Source: Thiocapsa sp. (lineage in GTDB: Bacteria; Pseudomonadota; Gammaproteobacteria; Chromatiales; Chromatiaceae). Taken from it: DNA of 34,195 nt. The position numbers and the translations under genes were made by a program. Below are positions 1 to 8,649 of the stretch, one piece after another. Location: positions 1 to 34,195 of the forward strand of contig NZ_JAABRP010000032.1 of assembly GCF_011390875.1 (NCBI RefSeq), given 5' to 3'. Positions within the stretch are counted from its first letter, which is position 1. Each line of letters starts with the position of its first letter. The notes under the pieces were generated by a model that did no database searches, was not told the origin of the DNA, and saw only the letters and a program-made list of their open reading frames with translations.

Positions 1-1068
1 CTGCCAGGGATCCTCCGGGCTCTGACGCATCAGACTCTTGCGGATCGCATCCTGGTGACTGCCCGAAAAGGCGGTATAGACCAACTCGCCCACCCAGGGG
101 TGGCGCGGGTGCAGCGCCGTCCCGGTGCATTCCTCCACCACCCGGACGATCTCGTCCGGATCGCTCAGGTCAAGACCCGGATCGATACCCTGACTGTAGA
201 GGTTCATCGCCAAGGTCACGATGTCCAGGTTGCCGGTGCGCTCGCCGTTGCCGAGCAGCGTTCCCTCGACCCGATCGGCGCCCGCCAAGAGGGCCAGCTC
301 CGCCGCGGCCGCGGCGCCACCACGATCGTTGTGGGTATGCACCGACAGAACGATCGCGTCGCGCCGCGAGATATGCGTTGCGAAATACTCGACCTGATCG
401 GCGAAGACATTCGGACTCGCGACCTCGACCGTCGCCGGCAGATTGATGATGCACGGCCGCTGCGGCTTCGGCTGCCAGACCTCCAGCACCGCCTCGCAGA
501 CCTCGACCGCATAGTCCGGCTCGGTGGCCGTGAAACTCTCCGGCGAGTACTGGAAGGTCCAGCGTGTCGCGGGCCGGCGTTGCGCCTCGCGCAGGACCCA
601 CTCGGCACCCTGACGGGCGATCGCCGTCACGCCCGCCCGATCCTGGCCGAACACCCATTCACGCTGAACCGGTGAGGTCGAGTTGTAGAGATGGACGATC
701 GCGCGCGGGGCACCCTCCAAGGCATCGAAGGTGCGGCGGATCAGATCCTCGCGCGCCTGCACCAAGACCTGGACGGTCACGTCCTCGGGGATCTTGTCTT
801 CCTCGATCAACCAGCGCACGAAGTCGAAGTCCGGCTGGCTCGCGGCCGGAAAGCCGATCTCGATCTCTTTGAATCCGAGCTTGACCAACAACGCCCAAAG
901 ACGACGTTTTTGGGCCACCCCCATCGGCTCCAACAACGCCTGGTTGCCGTCGCGCAGATCCACACTCGCCCAGATCGGAGCCTGATCGACGACACGGCTC
1001 GGCCAGCGGCGGTTCGGCAGATCCACCACCGGACCGCGACGATATTTTCGGGGATCAAAACGGGTCAT
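1..1068 (-). CDS. leuA: 2-isopropylmalate synthase, N-terminal part (runs off the window)
   Basis: First 356 codons of a cytoplasmic enzyme that condenses acetyl-CoA with 2-oxoisovalerate, the first committed step of leucine synthesis. Visible HMGL-like TIM-barrel motifs are [11 protein letters not shown] near the N-terminus (metal-binding Asp in the RDG), [12 protein letters not shown] (metal-binding HxHND) and [13 protein letters not shown]. The N-terminus [11 protein letters not shown] and the overall pattern resemble the longer 'type 2' LeuA proteins (about 550-600 aa), so the rest of the barrel and the leucine-binding regulatory domain should lie left of position 1. The ATG at 1066-1068 has a GGAG about 7 nt upstream. 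The gene is divergent from an Lrp/AsnC regulator across a 430-bp gap, which suggests, but does not show, regulation by that protein. Identification is secure; only the missing C-terminus is unknown. Confidence 0.95.
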   Translation of the reverse strand, partial: MTRFDPRKYRRGPVVDLPNRRWPSRVVDQAPIWASVDLRDGNQALLEPMGVAQKRRLWALLVKLGFKEIEIGFPAASQPDFDFVRWLIEEDKIPEDVTVQVLVQAREDLIRRTFDALEGAPRAIVHLYNSTSPVQREWVFGQDRAGVTAIARQGAEWVLREAQRRPATRWTFQYSPESFTATEPDYAVEVCEAVLEVWQPKPQRPCIINLPATVEVASPNVFADQVEYFATHISRRDAIVLSVHTHNDRGGAAAAAELALLAGADRVEGTLLGNGERTGNLDIVTLAMNLYSQGIDPGLDLSDPDEIVRVVEECTGTALHPRHPWVGELVYTAFSGSHQDAIRKSLMRQSPEDPWQ

Positions 1069-1498
1069 GCTGTTCTCCGGAGTCTTGAGAGCGCTGCAGC
1101 CGCGGTCAGCAGCCGATGCATTTCACATCACATAGTCAAATCAAACCTCATCGTCAGCATCGGATAACCAATAAGCGACGATTCAGAAACAAGGTGAACG
1201 CCTTGATGAAAACGTAGGATGGGTAGAGCAAAGCGATACCCATGCCGTGCCCCGGTAGGGGACTTGGCCGCTCGCGTCCCGGTAAGGACTGTGAGCCTGA
1301 TGGGCAGGTGCCTCGTGAGCCCTTGCCCGAATCGCGGCTGGTTGGCCGACGGGGATAGAATAGGCTCGAAGGGCACGCAGAGGATTTCAAAGATGCCGCA
1401 ATTTTGGATCAATTGCGCAAGGATCTGCCATTGTTTATGAATCAATCGACAGATCGACTTTTTCCATCCCGGACGACCGACCCAACGGAGCAACCCCG
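1069..1498. other. Divergent intergenic region between leuA and the Lrp-type gene
   Basis: This 430-bp gap carries no convincing gene. The part nearest leuA (about 1110-1200) is relatively AT-rich and is the likely promoter zone for leuA. The centre holds a short interspersed-type palindrome (1217-1244), followed by a CCCCGGTAGGGG mini-hairpin near 1250. The region next to the regulator (about 1350-1450) is again AT-rich and probably holds its promoter. No Leu-rich leader peptide with an attenuator was convincing on the leuA side. Confidence 0.6.
1217..1244. repeat. Short palindromic interspersed-type repeat
   Basis: ATGGGTA (1219-1225) and TACCCAT (1237-1243) form a perfect 7-bp inverted repeat around an 11-nt loop, GAGCAAAGCGA. 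The overall form GTAGGATGGGTAGAGC...GCGATACCCAT resembles a short repeat I recall as scattered through many gammaproteobacterial genomes. Only one copy is present here, so its repeat status rests on recall, not on this window. Confidence 0.5.
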
Positions 1499-1963
1499 AT
1501 GAAGCTGGACCGTTACGACCGCCGCATTCTCGAGGAGCTGCAACGCGACGGGCGCATCAGCAATCAGGAGCTGGCTGACCGCATCGGCCTTTCGCCCTCG
1601 CCTTGTCTGCGGCGCGTCAGGGCACTCGAAGACTCCGGCATGATCCGCGGCTATGCAGCCCTGCTCGACGCCAAAACGCTCGGGCTCAACCTCATGGCCA
1701 TCCTCAGCATCTCCATGGACAAACACACCCCGGAACGCTTCGAGCGCTTCGACGCCGCCGTCGCGGCCATCCCGGAGGTGCAGGAATGTCTCTTGATCAC
1801 GGGACGCGACGCCGACTACCAGCTCAAGGTCGTGGTGCGCGACATGGACGCTTACCAGGATCTGCTCCTCAACAAGATCACACGCATCGAAGGTGTCACC
1901 GGCGTGCACTCAAGCTTCGTCCTGCGGCGCGTGGTCGAGCGTGCGAGTCTCCCGTTGGATTGA
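1499..1963 (+). CDS. Lrp/AsnC family transcriptional regulator
   Basis: A 154-aa protein of the feast/famine family. Residues 1-60 are the N-terminal winged HTH (DRYDRRILEELQRDGRISNQELADRIGLSPSPCLRRVRALEDSGMI, given here as the region 4-49). Residues 65-150 form the RAM ligand-binding and oligomerisation domain, with the typical stretch around VQECLLITGRDADYQLKV. The length matches the family norm. The start ATG has GGAG 8 nt upstream (1487-1490). Such proteins usually bind amino acids and act as octamers on nearby promoters. Its divergence from leuA makes branched-chain amino acid or general amino acid sensing the natural guess, but the effector cannot be read from sequence. The SPSPCLRRV recognition helix is typical of the Lrp branch rather than of AsnC proper. 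Confidence 0.93.
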   Translation: MKLDRYDRRILEELQRDGRISNQELADRIGLSPSPCLRRVRALEDSGMIRGYAALLDAKTLGLNLMAILSISMDKHTPERFERFDAAVAAIPEVQECLLITGRDADYQLKVVVRDMDAYQDLLLNKITRIEGVTGVHSSFVLRRVVERASLPLD

Positions 1964-2056
1964 CGCCGGTGGACGACGAATGCTTCCCGCCGTCCGGCAC
2001 GCCGAATGCTTAAATCTCCAGCGAAAGCCTCATTTTTCAGAGGTGGGGAGAAACCC

Positions 2057-2446
2057 ATGAACGACCTACAACTTCAAACTCAGACGCAGCTAGGGACGAC
2101 GCAGGATCAGGAACGCGCACGCCGGCTCCACGGGGCACTGACCGAAGCGTCACTTCGAAACGAAAACGTCCTTTACGCGCGTACCAGAGGCGTCAGTCAG
2201 AACAACGGATCGTTCGGATTTCGTCCCGCTTATCTCGACGGCGCCAGCGGCGAAGCTGTGCTGTCGCGCTTCGCGAACGGCACCCCGGCGCCCGTACACC
2301 TGCTCGATGGCCTGCCCGAAGCCTGGATCCGGGATCGGGATCGCGAGGGTCACGTGACGGCGACTCGCCCTGGCATCATCTCCGGATTCATCCGGGACGG
2401 TCGGTTCTATACGCGAGCAGAGGCCATCACGGCCACGGCGCACTAA
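2057..2446 (+). CDS. Conserved-looking small protein of unknown function
   Basis: A 129-aa protein that I do not recognise. The ATG at 2057 is preferred over an in-frame start at 2006 because a strong GGTGGGGAG ribosome site ends 6 nt before it. The first 17 residues of the longer version would also run through what looks like untranslated leader. It is soluble, with no signal peptide or TM segment. The N-terminus is Gln/Thr-rich (residues 3-15), the middle has FGFRPAYLDGASGEAVLSR and HLLDGLPEAWI, and the C-terminus GIISGFIRDGRFYTRAEA reads like a compact alpha/beta fold ending in a helix. It lies downstream of the Lrp-type gene in the same direction with a 93-bp gap, so it may have its own promoter. 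Confidence 0.7.
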   Translation: MNDLQLQTQTQLGTTQDQERARRLHGALTEASLRNENVLYARTRGVSQNNGSFGFRPAYLDGASGEAVLSRFANGTPAPVHLLDGLPEAWIRDRDREGHVTATRPGIISGFIRDGRFYTRAEAITATAH

Positions 2447-2839
2447 AGCCGCCTCAGACCGACCCATCAACAGTTCTCCGCCGGTGCAGGGACGCACCAC
2501 CCCTTACCAGAAAAGTCAGCCCCGTTCGGCAGAACCGGAAACCCCGTGTCTTCTGCCGGCGCCGGGGAAATCCCGGAGCCGGTTCAGCGAGCCGCAATCG
2601 CTTCCCCCGCACTCTCGATCCGGGTCGGATACTTCGAGCGCGCGTGACATACGATCGTCATGCAAAGGTCTTATCCTGTCCAACCCGGATCCGGACGGAT
2701 GAGCGCGATCGTCAAGGTCGCCGACCCCTTGCATGAAGCACGAAGCGGTCAACCGCCGGATTTAGGTTCAACCGTGCGGCGGTAACCGTGGCCGACGCGA
2801 CGTCCGTCGCGCGCCCGATCGCCGGAACAGAGATCTTCT
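2447..2839. other. Intergenic region before the PhoX gene
   Basis: This 393-bp gap holds a strong hairpin (2556-2582) but no convincing gene. I looked for a Pho box (two CTGTCAT-like direct repeats) upstream of the phosphatase and found none. A weak TGAC-N8-GTCA inverted repeat at 2645-2660 is the only symmetric site and is too short to assign. Confidence 0.5.
2556..2582 (+). terminator. Strong hairpin, possible terminator of the 2057-2446 gene
   Basis: CCGGCGCCGGG (2556-2566) pairs with CCCGGAGCCGG (2572-2582) with a single mismatch around a GAAAT loop. No T-run follows, so a classical intrinsic terminator is not shown. It may be a Rho-assisted or processing hairpin. Confidence 0.3.
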
Positions 2840-4903
2840 ATGGCCGACCGGAACGAGACCTTCCGAACCATCATGCCCAGCAGCGAGCAACGCTTCTCCT
2901 GTCCAGCCGAGGCCCATGATGCCTCGGACGACCGCCCCCTCAACCCAAGCGCCTCGGCCACGCTCGGCGACATCATCCAGGCCCGCTTGAGCCGGCGCGA
3001 CCTGCTGCGCGGCGCGCTCGCCGCGAGCACGCTCGGCGGTCTCGCGGCCGGCCCCTTGGCGCTCCTCGCCGACACCCTCACGGCGCCGGAAGGCGAGCGC
3101 GAGACCACAAAGACCCGCTTCGATTTCCAGGAGATCGCCCACGGTGTCGACGAGACCCATCATGTGGCACCCGGCTATCGCGCCGAGATCCTGATCCGTT
3201 GGGGCGACCCCGTCCTGTCCGGCGCACCTGCCTTCGACCCCGCTCGTCAAAGCGCTGCCGCGCAGATTAGGCAGTTCGGCTACAACAACGACTATGTCGG
3301 CTATGTACCCTTGCCGCTCGGATCGAAGAGTTCCGAGCACGGCTTGCTGTGCATCAATCACGAATACACCAACGCCGAGGTGATGTTCCCCGGCGCGGGC
3401 GAGCCGACCCGCGAGCGCGTCGAGATCGAGATGGCGTGCAACGGCGGATCCATCCTCGAGATCAGCAAGAGCGAGGGGCGCTGGTCGGTCGTCCCCGACA
3501 GCACGTACGCCCGCCGGATCACCGCGCTCGACACCGAGATCGCACTCTCCGGACCGGCCGCCGGGCATGACCGCATGAAGACCGCCGCCGATCCGACCGG
3601 CACCCGGGTGATCGGCACGCTCAATAACTGCGCCGGGGGCATCACCCCCTGGGGCACCTATTTGATGGCCGAGGAGAATTTCCACGGCTACTTCTCGGGC
3701 GACCTCGATCGACATGTCGACGCAGCCAATACGGACGGCTTCGCAGAGCATCCCGAACAACGCAACTACGCCCGCTACGGCGTGCCTGCCGGCCACTTCG
3801 CCTGGGGTCGCTTCCACAAGCGTTTCGACGTCAACGCGGAGCCGAACGAGCCAAACCGCTTCGGGTGGATTGTGGAGGTCGACCCGCTCGACCCGGCGTC
3901 CATGCCGGTCAAGCGCACCGCGCTCGGGCGTTTCAAGCACGAGGGCGCCGAGTCGATCGTCAACCCCGACGGTCGCCTGGTGCTCTACTCGGGCGACGAC
4001 CAGCGCTTCGAGTATCTCTATCGTTTCGTGACCGACGGGAAGTTCGACCCGAGCCATCGCGCGGCGAACCGCAACCTGTTGGATGTGGGCACGCTCTCGG
4101 TTGCTCGCTTCGAGGCGGACGGCACGCTCGTCTGGATCCCGCTCGTCTTCGGCCGAGCCGCTCTGACCCCGGAGAACGGTTTCCACTCACAAGCCGACGT
4201 CCTGATCGAGACCCGTCGGGCCGCGGATCTGCTCGGGGCGACCCCGATGGACCGACCCGAGGACGTGGAGCCGAACCCGCACAACGGCCGCGTCTACGTG
4301 ACGCTCACCAACAACAAGGAGCGTACCGCCGAGCAGCTCGACCCGGCGAATCCGCGTGCCGCCAATCTGTGGGGTCATCTTCTGGAGTTGATCCCGCCCG
4401 CCGGCGATCATGCTGCGGAGCGTTTCGGCTGGGAGGTCCTGGTGAAGGCCGGCAATCCGCGAGACCCGGCGACCGCCGCACTCTGGAACCCGGCGACCGG
4501 CGAAAACGGCTGGTTTGCCTGCCCTGACAACTGTGCGGTGGACCATCAGGGCCGGCTCTGGGTCGCAACCGATCAGGGCAATGCCTGGCCCCGGACATCG
4601 GGATGCGCCGACGGGCTCTGGGCGCTCGAGACCGAGGGCGACGGCCGCGGCACCGGGCGCATGTTCTTTCGAGTGCCCGTGGGGGCGGAGCTCTGCGGAC
4701 CCTGCTTCACCCCGGATGGAGGCACACTCTTTCTCGCGGTGCAGCATCCGGCCACCGACGGCACACTCGACTATCCGGGCTTCGAGCGCCCCTCGACATT
4801 CGAGGACCCCGCCACGCGTTGGCCGGACTTCGACCCCGCGCTGCCGCCTCGCCCTTCGGTCGTCGTGGTCACACGGGAAGACGGCGGCCCGATCGGCGGA
4901 TGA
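2840..4903 (+). CDS. PhoX family phosphatase, Tat-exported (DUF839)
   Basis: A 687-aa secreted metallophosphatase of the PhoX (PF05787) family, which releases phosphate from organic esters in the periplasm using Fe and Ca cofactors. A twin-arginine signal is visible at residues 51-58 (SRRDLLRG), followed by a hydrophobic Ala/Leu segment to about 78. The N-terminus before it (PLNPSASATLGDIIQARLSRR) follows the long n-region seen in many PhoX proteins. Body motifs that fit the family are LLCINHEYTN, GTLNNCAGGITPWGTYLMAEEN, the GDDQRFEYLYRF segment near residue 390, and CPDNCAVDHQGRLWVATDQGN near residue 560. The length is normal for PhoX. The start is ATG at 2840 with GGAA 12 nt upstream; Met12 is an alternative that keeps the Tat signal. 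No Pho box was found upstream, so phosphate control is not evident here. Confidence 0.9.
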   Translation: MADRNETFRTIMPSSEQRFSCPAEAHDASDDRPLNPSASATLGDIIQARLSRRDLLRGALAASTLGGLAAGPLALLADTLTAPEGERETTKTRFDFQEIAHGVDETHHVAPGYRAEILIRWGDPVLSGAPAFDPARQSAAAQIRQFGYNNDYVGYVPLPLGSKSSEHGLLCINHEYTNAEVMFPGAGEPTRERVEIEMACNGGSILEISKSEGRWSVVPDSTYARRITALDTEIALSGPAAGHDRMKTAADPTGTRVIGTLNNCAGGITPWGTYLMAEENFHGYFSGDLDRHVDAANTDGFAEHPEQRNYARYGVPAGHFAWGRFHKRFDVNAEPNEPNRFGWIVEVDPLDPASMPVKRTALGRFKHEGAESIVNPDGRLVLYSGDDQRFEYLYRFVTDGKFDPSHRAANRNLLDVGTLSVARFEADGTLVWIPLVFGRAALTPENGFHSQADVLIETRRAADLLGATPMDRPEDVEPNPHNGRVYVTLTNNKERTAEQLDPANPRAANLWGHLLELIPPAGDHAAERFGWEVLVKAGNPRDPATAALWNPATGENGWFACPDNCAVDHQGRLWVATDQGNAWPRTSGCADGLWALETEGDGRGTGRMFFRVPVGAELCGPCFTPDGGTLFLAVQHPATDGTLDYPGFERPSTFEDPATRWPDFDPALPPRPSVVVVTREDGGPIGG

Positions 4904-5051
4904 TTCCACGAAAGGATTCTGGACCTCCAAGGCTCAAAGGACGCACAGCGAACAAGGCGATGGTCCCATGAGGTCGGCGCGAGGTCGGTGTGCTGCGCTT
5001 TGCCCAACCTCAGGCCAAGGGCCATCACGCATCGGTTCGCGTATTGAGCCG

Positions 5052-6242
5052 TCACTTCTGCGAATGATCGGGCGAAGGTGCAACGGGCTCCGGAGCGTCG
5101 GGTGACTCGACCGACAGGTCGAGCGAGGGCTTCGACGTGGGCGGCTCGACGACGCTGTCCAGGTCACCCAGGACGCATTGGACATCGGGCAGAAGATCGG
5201 CGAGCTCGACCCCATAGACCTCCCAGATCGAGATGAAGAGCGAGGCGATCAGCGGCCCGATGAAGAGCCCGTTGAAGCCGAACATGAAGATGCCGCCGAG
5301 CGTGCTCAGAAAGATCATCAGCTCGTGCATCTTGGTGTCGCGTCCCACCAGGATGGGTCGAAGCACGTTGTCGAGGCTGCCCACGACGAGCGCACAGAAG
5401 ACGGCCAGTCCGATCGCACTTCCCATCTGTCCCTGCACGGCAAGAACGATGCACGCCGGCACCCAGACGAGCGCCGACCCGACGGCCGGAATGATCGACA
5501 AGACCACCATGACGGTGCCCCAAAACACCGCGTTCTCGATCCCCGCGACAGCGAAGGCGATGCCGGCCAGTCCGCCCTGCAGGAGGCCGATCAACAGCGT
5601 TCCCTTGAGCGTGGCACGGGTCACCGAGGTGAATTTCTGCAACATCACCCGCTCGTCGGCGCTCTTCAGCGGCAGGTAGTAGAGAATCTTGTTGACCAGC
5701 TTGTGTCCGTCGATCTGAAGGAAATACATGCTGTAGAGCATTACGAACGCCATGAAGAAGAAGTTCAGGGTGCCCAGCGTCAGCGACGAAAGCCCCCCGA
5801 CAATAAACTTGCTGGCGATCGTCGCGGCCTCGCCGGCACGTTCGATCAAGATCGAGCGCAGGGGCAGCAACTCCTCGTAGAAGGGCAAACGGCGCATGCC
5901 CTCGAGGAAGGCATCCGGATCGGCAAGCCGCTCCTTGAGCCAGGGCACGAAGGTTTGGGTAACATCGAGCGCTTGAGCCACCACCACCGCGATCAGCAAC
6001 GACAGCGGGATCAAGACGACCACGGCCACCACCAGGAGGGTCGTGAGCGACGCCAGGCTCGGGCTGCCCCGCAGACGCGGCTGCAGCCACAGGAACAATG
6101 GTCGTGCCATCGCACTGAAAAGCCCGGCGAGAAAGAGCGCCATCAGAAACTGCTGAATCATCGCGAGAAAGAGCGCGGAAATCCCGAGCGCCATCAAAAT
6201 GACGACCCACTTGTTAACAAGATCTTGATTCATAAAACTCAC
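5052..6242 (-). CDS. AI-2E family (PerM/YdiK-type) inner-membrane permease
   Basis: A 396-aa membrane protein of the AI-2E transporter family (PF01594). The topology is the usual one: two N-terminal TM segments (about residues 10-45) and a third near 65-90 (TLLVVAVVVLIPLSLLIAVVV). A soluble loop follows (about 95-150), then TM segments around 150-175 and 215-345. The family signature is seen in the GLLQGGLAGIAFAVAGIENAVFWG and IPAVGSALVWVP segments and in DNVLRPILVG. The last 60 residues are a Pro/Ser/Asp-rich cytoplasmic tail. Substrates in this family vary (autoinducer-2 export, Na+/H+ exchange) and cannot be read from sequence. The longest start is a GTG at 6242; an ATG three codons in (6233) is equally possible. 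It ends facing the PhoX gene across 148 bp. Confidence 0.9.
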   Translation of the reverse strand: MSFMNQDLVNKWVVILMALGISALFLAMIQQFLMALFLAGLFSAMARPLFLWLQPRLRGSPSLASLTTLLVVAVVVLIPLSLLIAVVVAQALDVTQTFVPWLKERLADPDAFLEGMRRLPFYEELLPLRSILIERAGEAATIASKFIVGGLSSLTLGTLNFFFMAFVMLYSMYFLQIDGHKLVNKILYYLPLKSADERVMLQKFTSVTRATLKGTLLIGLLQGGLAGIAFAVAGIENAVFWGTVMVVLSIIPAVGSALVWVPACIVLAVQGQMGSAIGLAVFCALVVGSLDNVLRPILVGRDTKMHELMIFLSTLGGIFMFGFNGLFIGPLIASLFISIWEVYGVELADLLPDVQCVLGDLDSVVEPPTSKPSLDLSVESPDAPEPVAPSPDHSQK

Positions 6243-6282
6243 TTATCCATTTGAAAAAGCGGGTGCGACATCCGTCACACGA

Positions 6283-7728
6283 TCAGGGAGCTCCGACACT
6301 GCGCAAAGGCCCGAACCTGGCTTCGAGCTGCGCGGCCGGCCTCTGGATCCATGACGCCAGATGAGCCTGACCGGTCTCCTCGAGCCGACGGCACCCGTCT
6401 CCCGGCAACAGGAGCGGGATCGCCCAAGGGGGCCGGAAAACCAGGGCGTTCATCGGCGTTGCCCAATCGTCGACGATCGCCATCCACGGCCACTGCAGCG
6501 CGTAGGGCTCCTCGGGTCCGAACGCCAGACAGGTGGTCTCGGCGCTGGCCGTCGCATTCATCAGCCCGTGTGTCGCCGTCCACCAGGCGGCGGACTTTGC
6601 GGTCCCGATCAATGCGACGGTCAGCGCAGCGACGACCATCAACCGCCCGAGGCGACGGATGCCGGGAAGATCCGCGAGCGCCGACGGCCGCCAGGCGACC
6701 CCGACCGCAAGACCCATCAAGAGCAACGCGACGGGAAGGATCAACCCCGCCTTGAGCTTGATTCCCTCTCCCGAGAGGATATCAAGGGCGACCGAAGCCC
6801 CCACGAGGGGCAGCAGCAGAAAGGCCGGCCAGAGCAGCCGGCTCTCGACGACCCGGCTACCTCGCCGCCACCCCGAAGCGAGGCTCAGCGCCGCCAGGAC
6901 CCCCGAGACCGCAACCCAGGTCAACAACAGGCCCTGCGACAGGGTCTCGGGGAGCAGGTAACGGACGGCTGCATCCGGCTCCGCCAGCGAGCGCTCGTAG
7001 CCGGTGGCGCCGATCAGTGTCGCGATCATGCGCAGGACGGCCGAGACCGCAAAGGCTGCGGCAAGGCCGCTCCACACGCGGGTCCAGGTACGCTCGGTCG
7101 CGCGATCGGAACGGGCGTTCAAGAGCGCGACGAGACTCAAAAATCCCGCCACCGCAAAGCCCAGAGGATGCAGCAGGAGCAGCAAAGGGGCCAGGACAGC
7201 ACCGTAGGTCAAGGTCAAGCGGCGATGCGGCGCAAGTACCGCGAGGAGCACGAACGGCCAGACGAGGTACAGGCTGAAAAGCAGCTCCGAGACCGCGGAG
7301 AAATTGATCTGGTTGGCGATCAGAAAGAGCAGCGGCAGCAAAATCAACTCACGGCGGCGCTCGCGTACGATCGACCAGCACACCAGCAAAGACACCAGGG
7401 GTAGAGCGACATAAGTGAAGGAAAAGAGGTGACGCAGGAGCGCGACATCGTCGGTCAGTCGGGTCGCAGCCAAGGTCGGGAGCTGCGCGAGGACCGAGCC
7501 GAGCCGAAGATTCGGAAAGACCGGAACGCCGTCGAACGCCAGCTTGAAGAAGTAATAGGCGCCGTCGCCGAAGAGCGGCAGACCGACCAGCGCGATCGGT
7601 ACATAGGCCAGCACGACGAGCGCAAGACCCAGCTGCAGTGCCCGTCGCTCGGTGAGGACACAACGATTCGTCACGGGCAGCGCGTGCTCGGGTGTGCTCG
7701 CAACGGCAAACGCTTCGGCTCTCGGCAT
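6283..7728 (-). CDS. Polytopic membrane protein of unknown function, about 10 TM
   Basis: A 481-aa, very hydrophobic protein with roughly ten predicted TM helices between residues 30 and 385. Charged residues sit in short loops such as VRERRREL and [10 protein letters not shown]. Residues 390-481 form a soluble C-terminal domain with two Cys ([11 protein letters not shown] and GDGCRRLEE) that could form an extracytoplasmic disulfide. The long first loop ([15 protein letters not shown]) with an Asp early in the chain is reminiscent of GT-C type glycosyltransferases, but no diagnostic motif was seen, so I leave it unassigned. It lies 40 bp upstream of the AI-2E permease on the same strand and may share its transcript. 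The ribosome site before the ATG is weak. Confidence 0.75.
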   Translation of the reverse strand: MPRAEAFAVASTPEHALPVTNRCVLTERRALQLGLALVVLAYVPIALVGLPLFGDGAYYFFKLAFDGVPVFPNLRLGSVLAQLPTLAATRLTDDVALLRHLFSFTYVALPLVSLLVCWSIVRERRRELILLPLLFLIANQINFSAVSELLFSLYLVWPFVLLAVLAPHRRLTLTYGAVLAPLLLLLHPLGFAVAGFLSLVALLNARSDRATERTWTRVWSGLAAAFAVSAVLRMIATLIGATGYERSLAEPDAAVRYLLPETLSQGLLLTWVAVSGVLAALSLASGWRRGSRVVESRLLWPAFLLLPLVGASVALDILSGEGIKLKAGLILPVALLLMGLAVGVAWRPSALADLPGIRRLGRLMVVAALTVALIGTAKSAAWWTATHGLMNATASAETTCLAFGPEEPYALQWPWMAIVDDWATPMNALVFRPPWAIPLLLPGDGCRRLEETGQAHLASWIQRPAAQLEARFGPLRSVGAP

Positions 7729-7785
7729 GGGATCGGGTCGACTCAGATAGGGCGATCGGCAAGGCGGGCGCGACGAACGACCCGA

Positions 7786-8436
7786 CTATCGTAGCGTGAG
7801 TCGATGATCGTTTGGCGGGGCAAGCCAAGGATAGAGGTCGGGCAAGGGCGGCGGCAGCACCCCCCATTGCGGCGGCGGCTCGAAGGGCCCCGGATCGGTG
7901 ACCCCGCCCGGTCTTCGAGGGTCGCGTGGCGGACGGCGCCGAGGATCGGTCTGGCTCCGCGTGGGCTCGGTCGGGCGGAACCGATAGGGTGTCTCCCCCC
8001 ATCCGGACGTGAAGTCCTCCGGCAGTCGATCGTCGCGGCGAAAGACCGGGTCATCCAGAGCGCGCTCTCCTGCGCCGAGCCAATCCGTCGATCGGCTCTC
8101 GCGGCTGTCGGCCCAACCACCGAAACGGCTCAGCTCGCGCTCCTCGAGCGGGCGGAAGCGATAGCCATCGATCACCGATCCTCCATCCGGGAGTGCCCTG
8201 TACCGCGAGAATCGCTTATCGCTCCACCCTGCCGGCGGGGTTGGCGGGACTGGCGTATCCGGAACGGTGAAGGTTCGCGGGCGATCCAACGGCCGCGTCT
8301 TCGCCGGAGCCGAATCGGCAACAGGTTCCGAATCGCGAACCGCAACGCCCAAAACCAAGAGGATTACGCCAGTCGCAAGGAAGATCGCGAGGAAGATCGC
8401 CCCCACGATGAAGACGAGATCGAATCGTTGATTCAT
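7786..8436 (-). CDS. Single-TM, proline- and arginine-rich protein of unknown function
   Basis: A 216-aa protein with one TM segment at about residues 7-32 (FDLVFIVGAIFLAIFLATG and onward). The remaining chain is hydrophilic, Pro/Arg/Asp-rich and of low complexity, with repeated RFRP motifs (YRFRPLEE, YRFRPTEP) and a Pro-rich C-terminus (PPPQWGVLPPPLPDLYPW). It looks like an anchored, largely disordered protein. The ATG at 8436 has an AGG about 9 nt upstream; a GTG one codon earlier is also open. It lies 57 bp before the polytopic membrane gene on the same strand, which suggests a three-gene operon with the permease. No family recognised. Confidence 0.65.
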   Translation of the reverse strand: MNQRFDLVFIVGAIFLAIFLATGVILLVLGVAVRDSEPVADSAPAKTRPLDRPRTFTVPDTPVPPTPPAGWSDKRFSRYRALPDGGSVIDGYRFRPLEERELSRFGGWADSRESRSTDWLGAGERALDDPVFRRDDRLPEDFTSGWGETPYRFRPTEPTRSQTDPRRRPPRDPRRPGGVTDPGPFEPPPQWGVLPPPLPDLYPWLAPPNDHRLTLR

Positions 8437-8604
8437 CACTGAACACCTAGCTCCCGATCGGCACGAAAGCGGAGACTGCGAGAGACGGGATCAAGCTGCG
8501 TTCAAAAAGCGACGTCCCGACCGCGCCTCCGTCATGGATCTACCCTTTCGTCCCCTTAGAAATAGGCCGTGGATGCGGAATACGCAAGCATTGTCGGTGT
8601 TTGA

Positions 8605-8624
8605 ATCGACGAATCGTCGTCGAT
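8605..8624 (-). terminator. Perfect hairpin downstream of the GGDEF-EAL gene
   Basis: Read on the minus strand, ATCGACGA and TCGTCGAT form a perfect 8-bp stem around a CGAT loop, 25 nt after the stop codon of the 8650-11676 gene. No U-run follows, so it is only a candidate terminator. Confidence 0.35.
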
Positions 8625-8649
8625 AAGCGGTCAACGGCCTGATTCAGGG

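Noticed and set aside
1069-1200. leuA leader peptide and attenuator
   Set aside because: A tiny frame with two or three Leu codons exists, but there is no run of Leu codons and no terminator/antiterminator pair.
2600-2839. Pho box upstream of PhoX
   Set aside because: No pair of CTGTCAT-like direct repeats at 11-bp spacing was found on either strand.
2768-4186. 472-codon minus-strand frame opposite the PhoX gene
   Set aside because: The plus strand encodes a complete Tat-PhoX protein; the antisense product has shadow-type composition.
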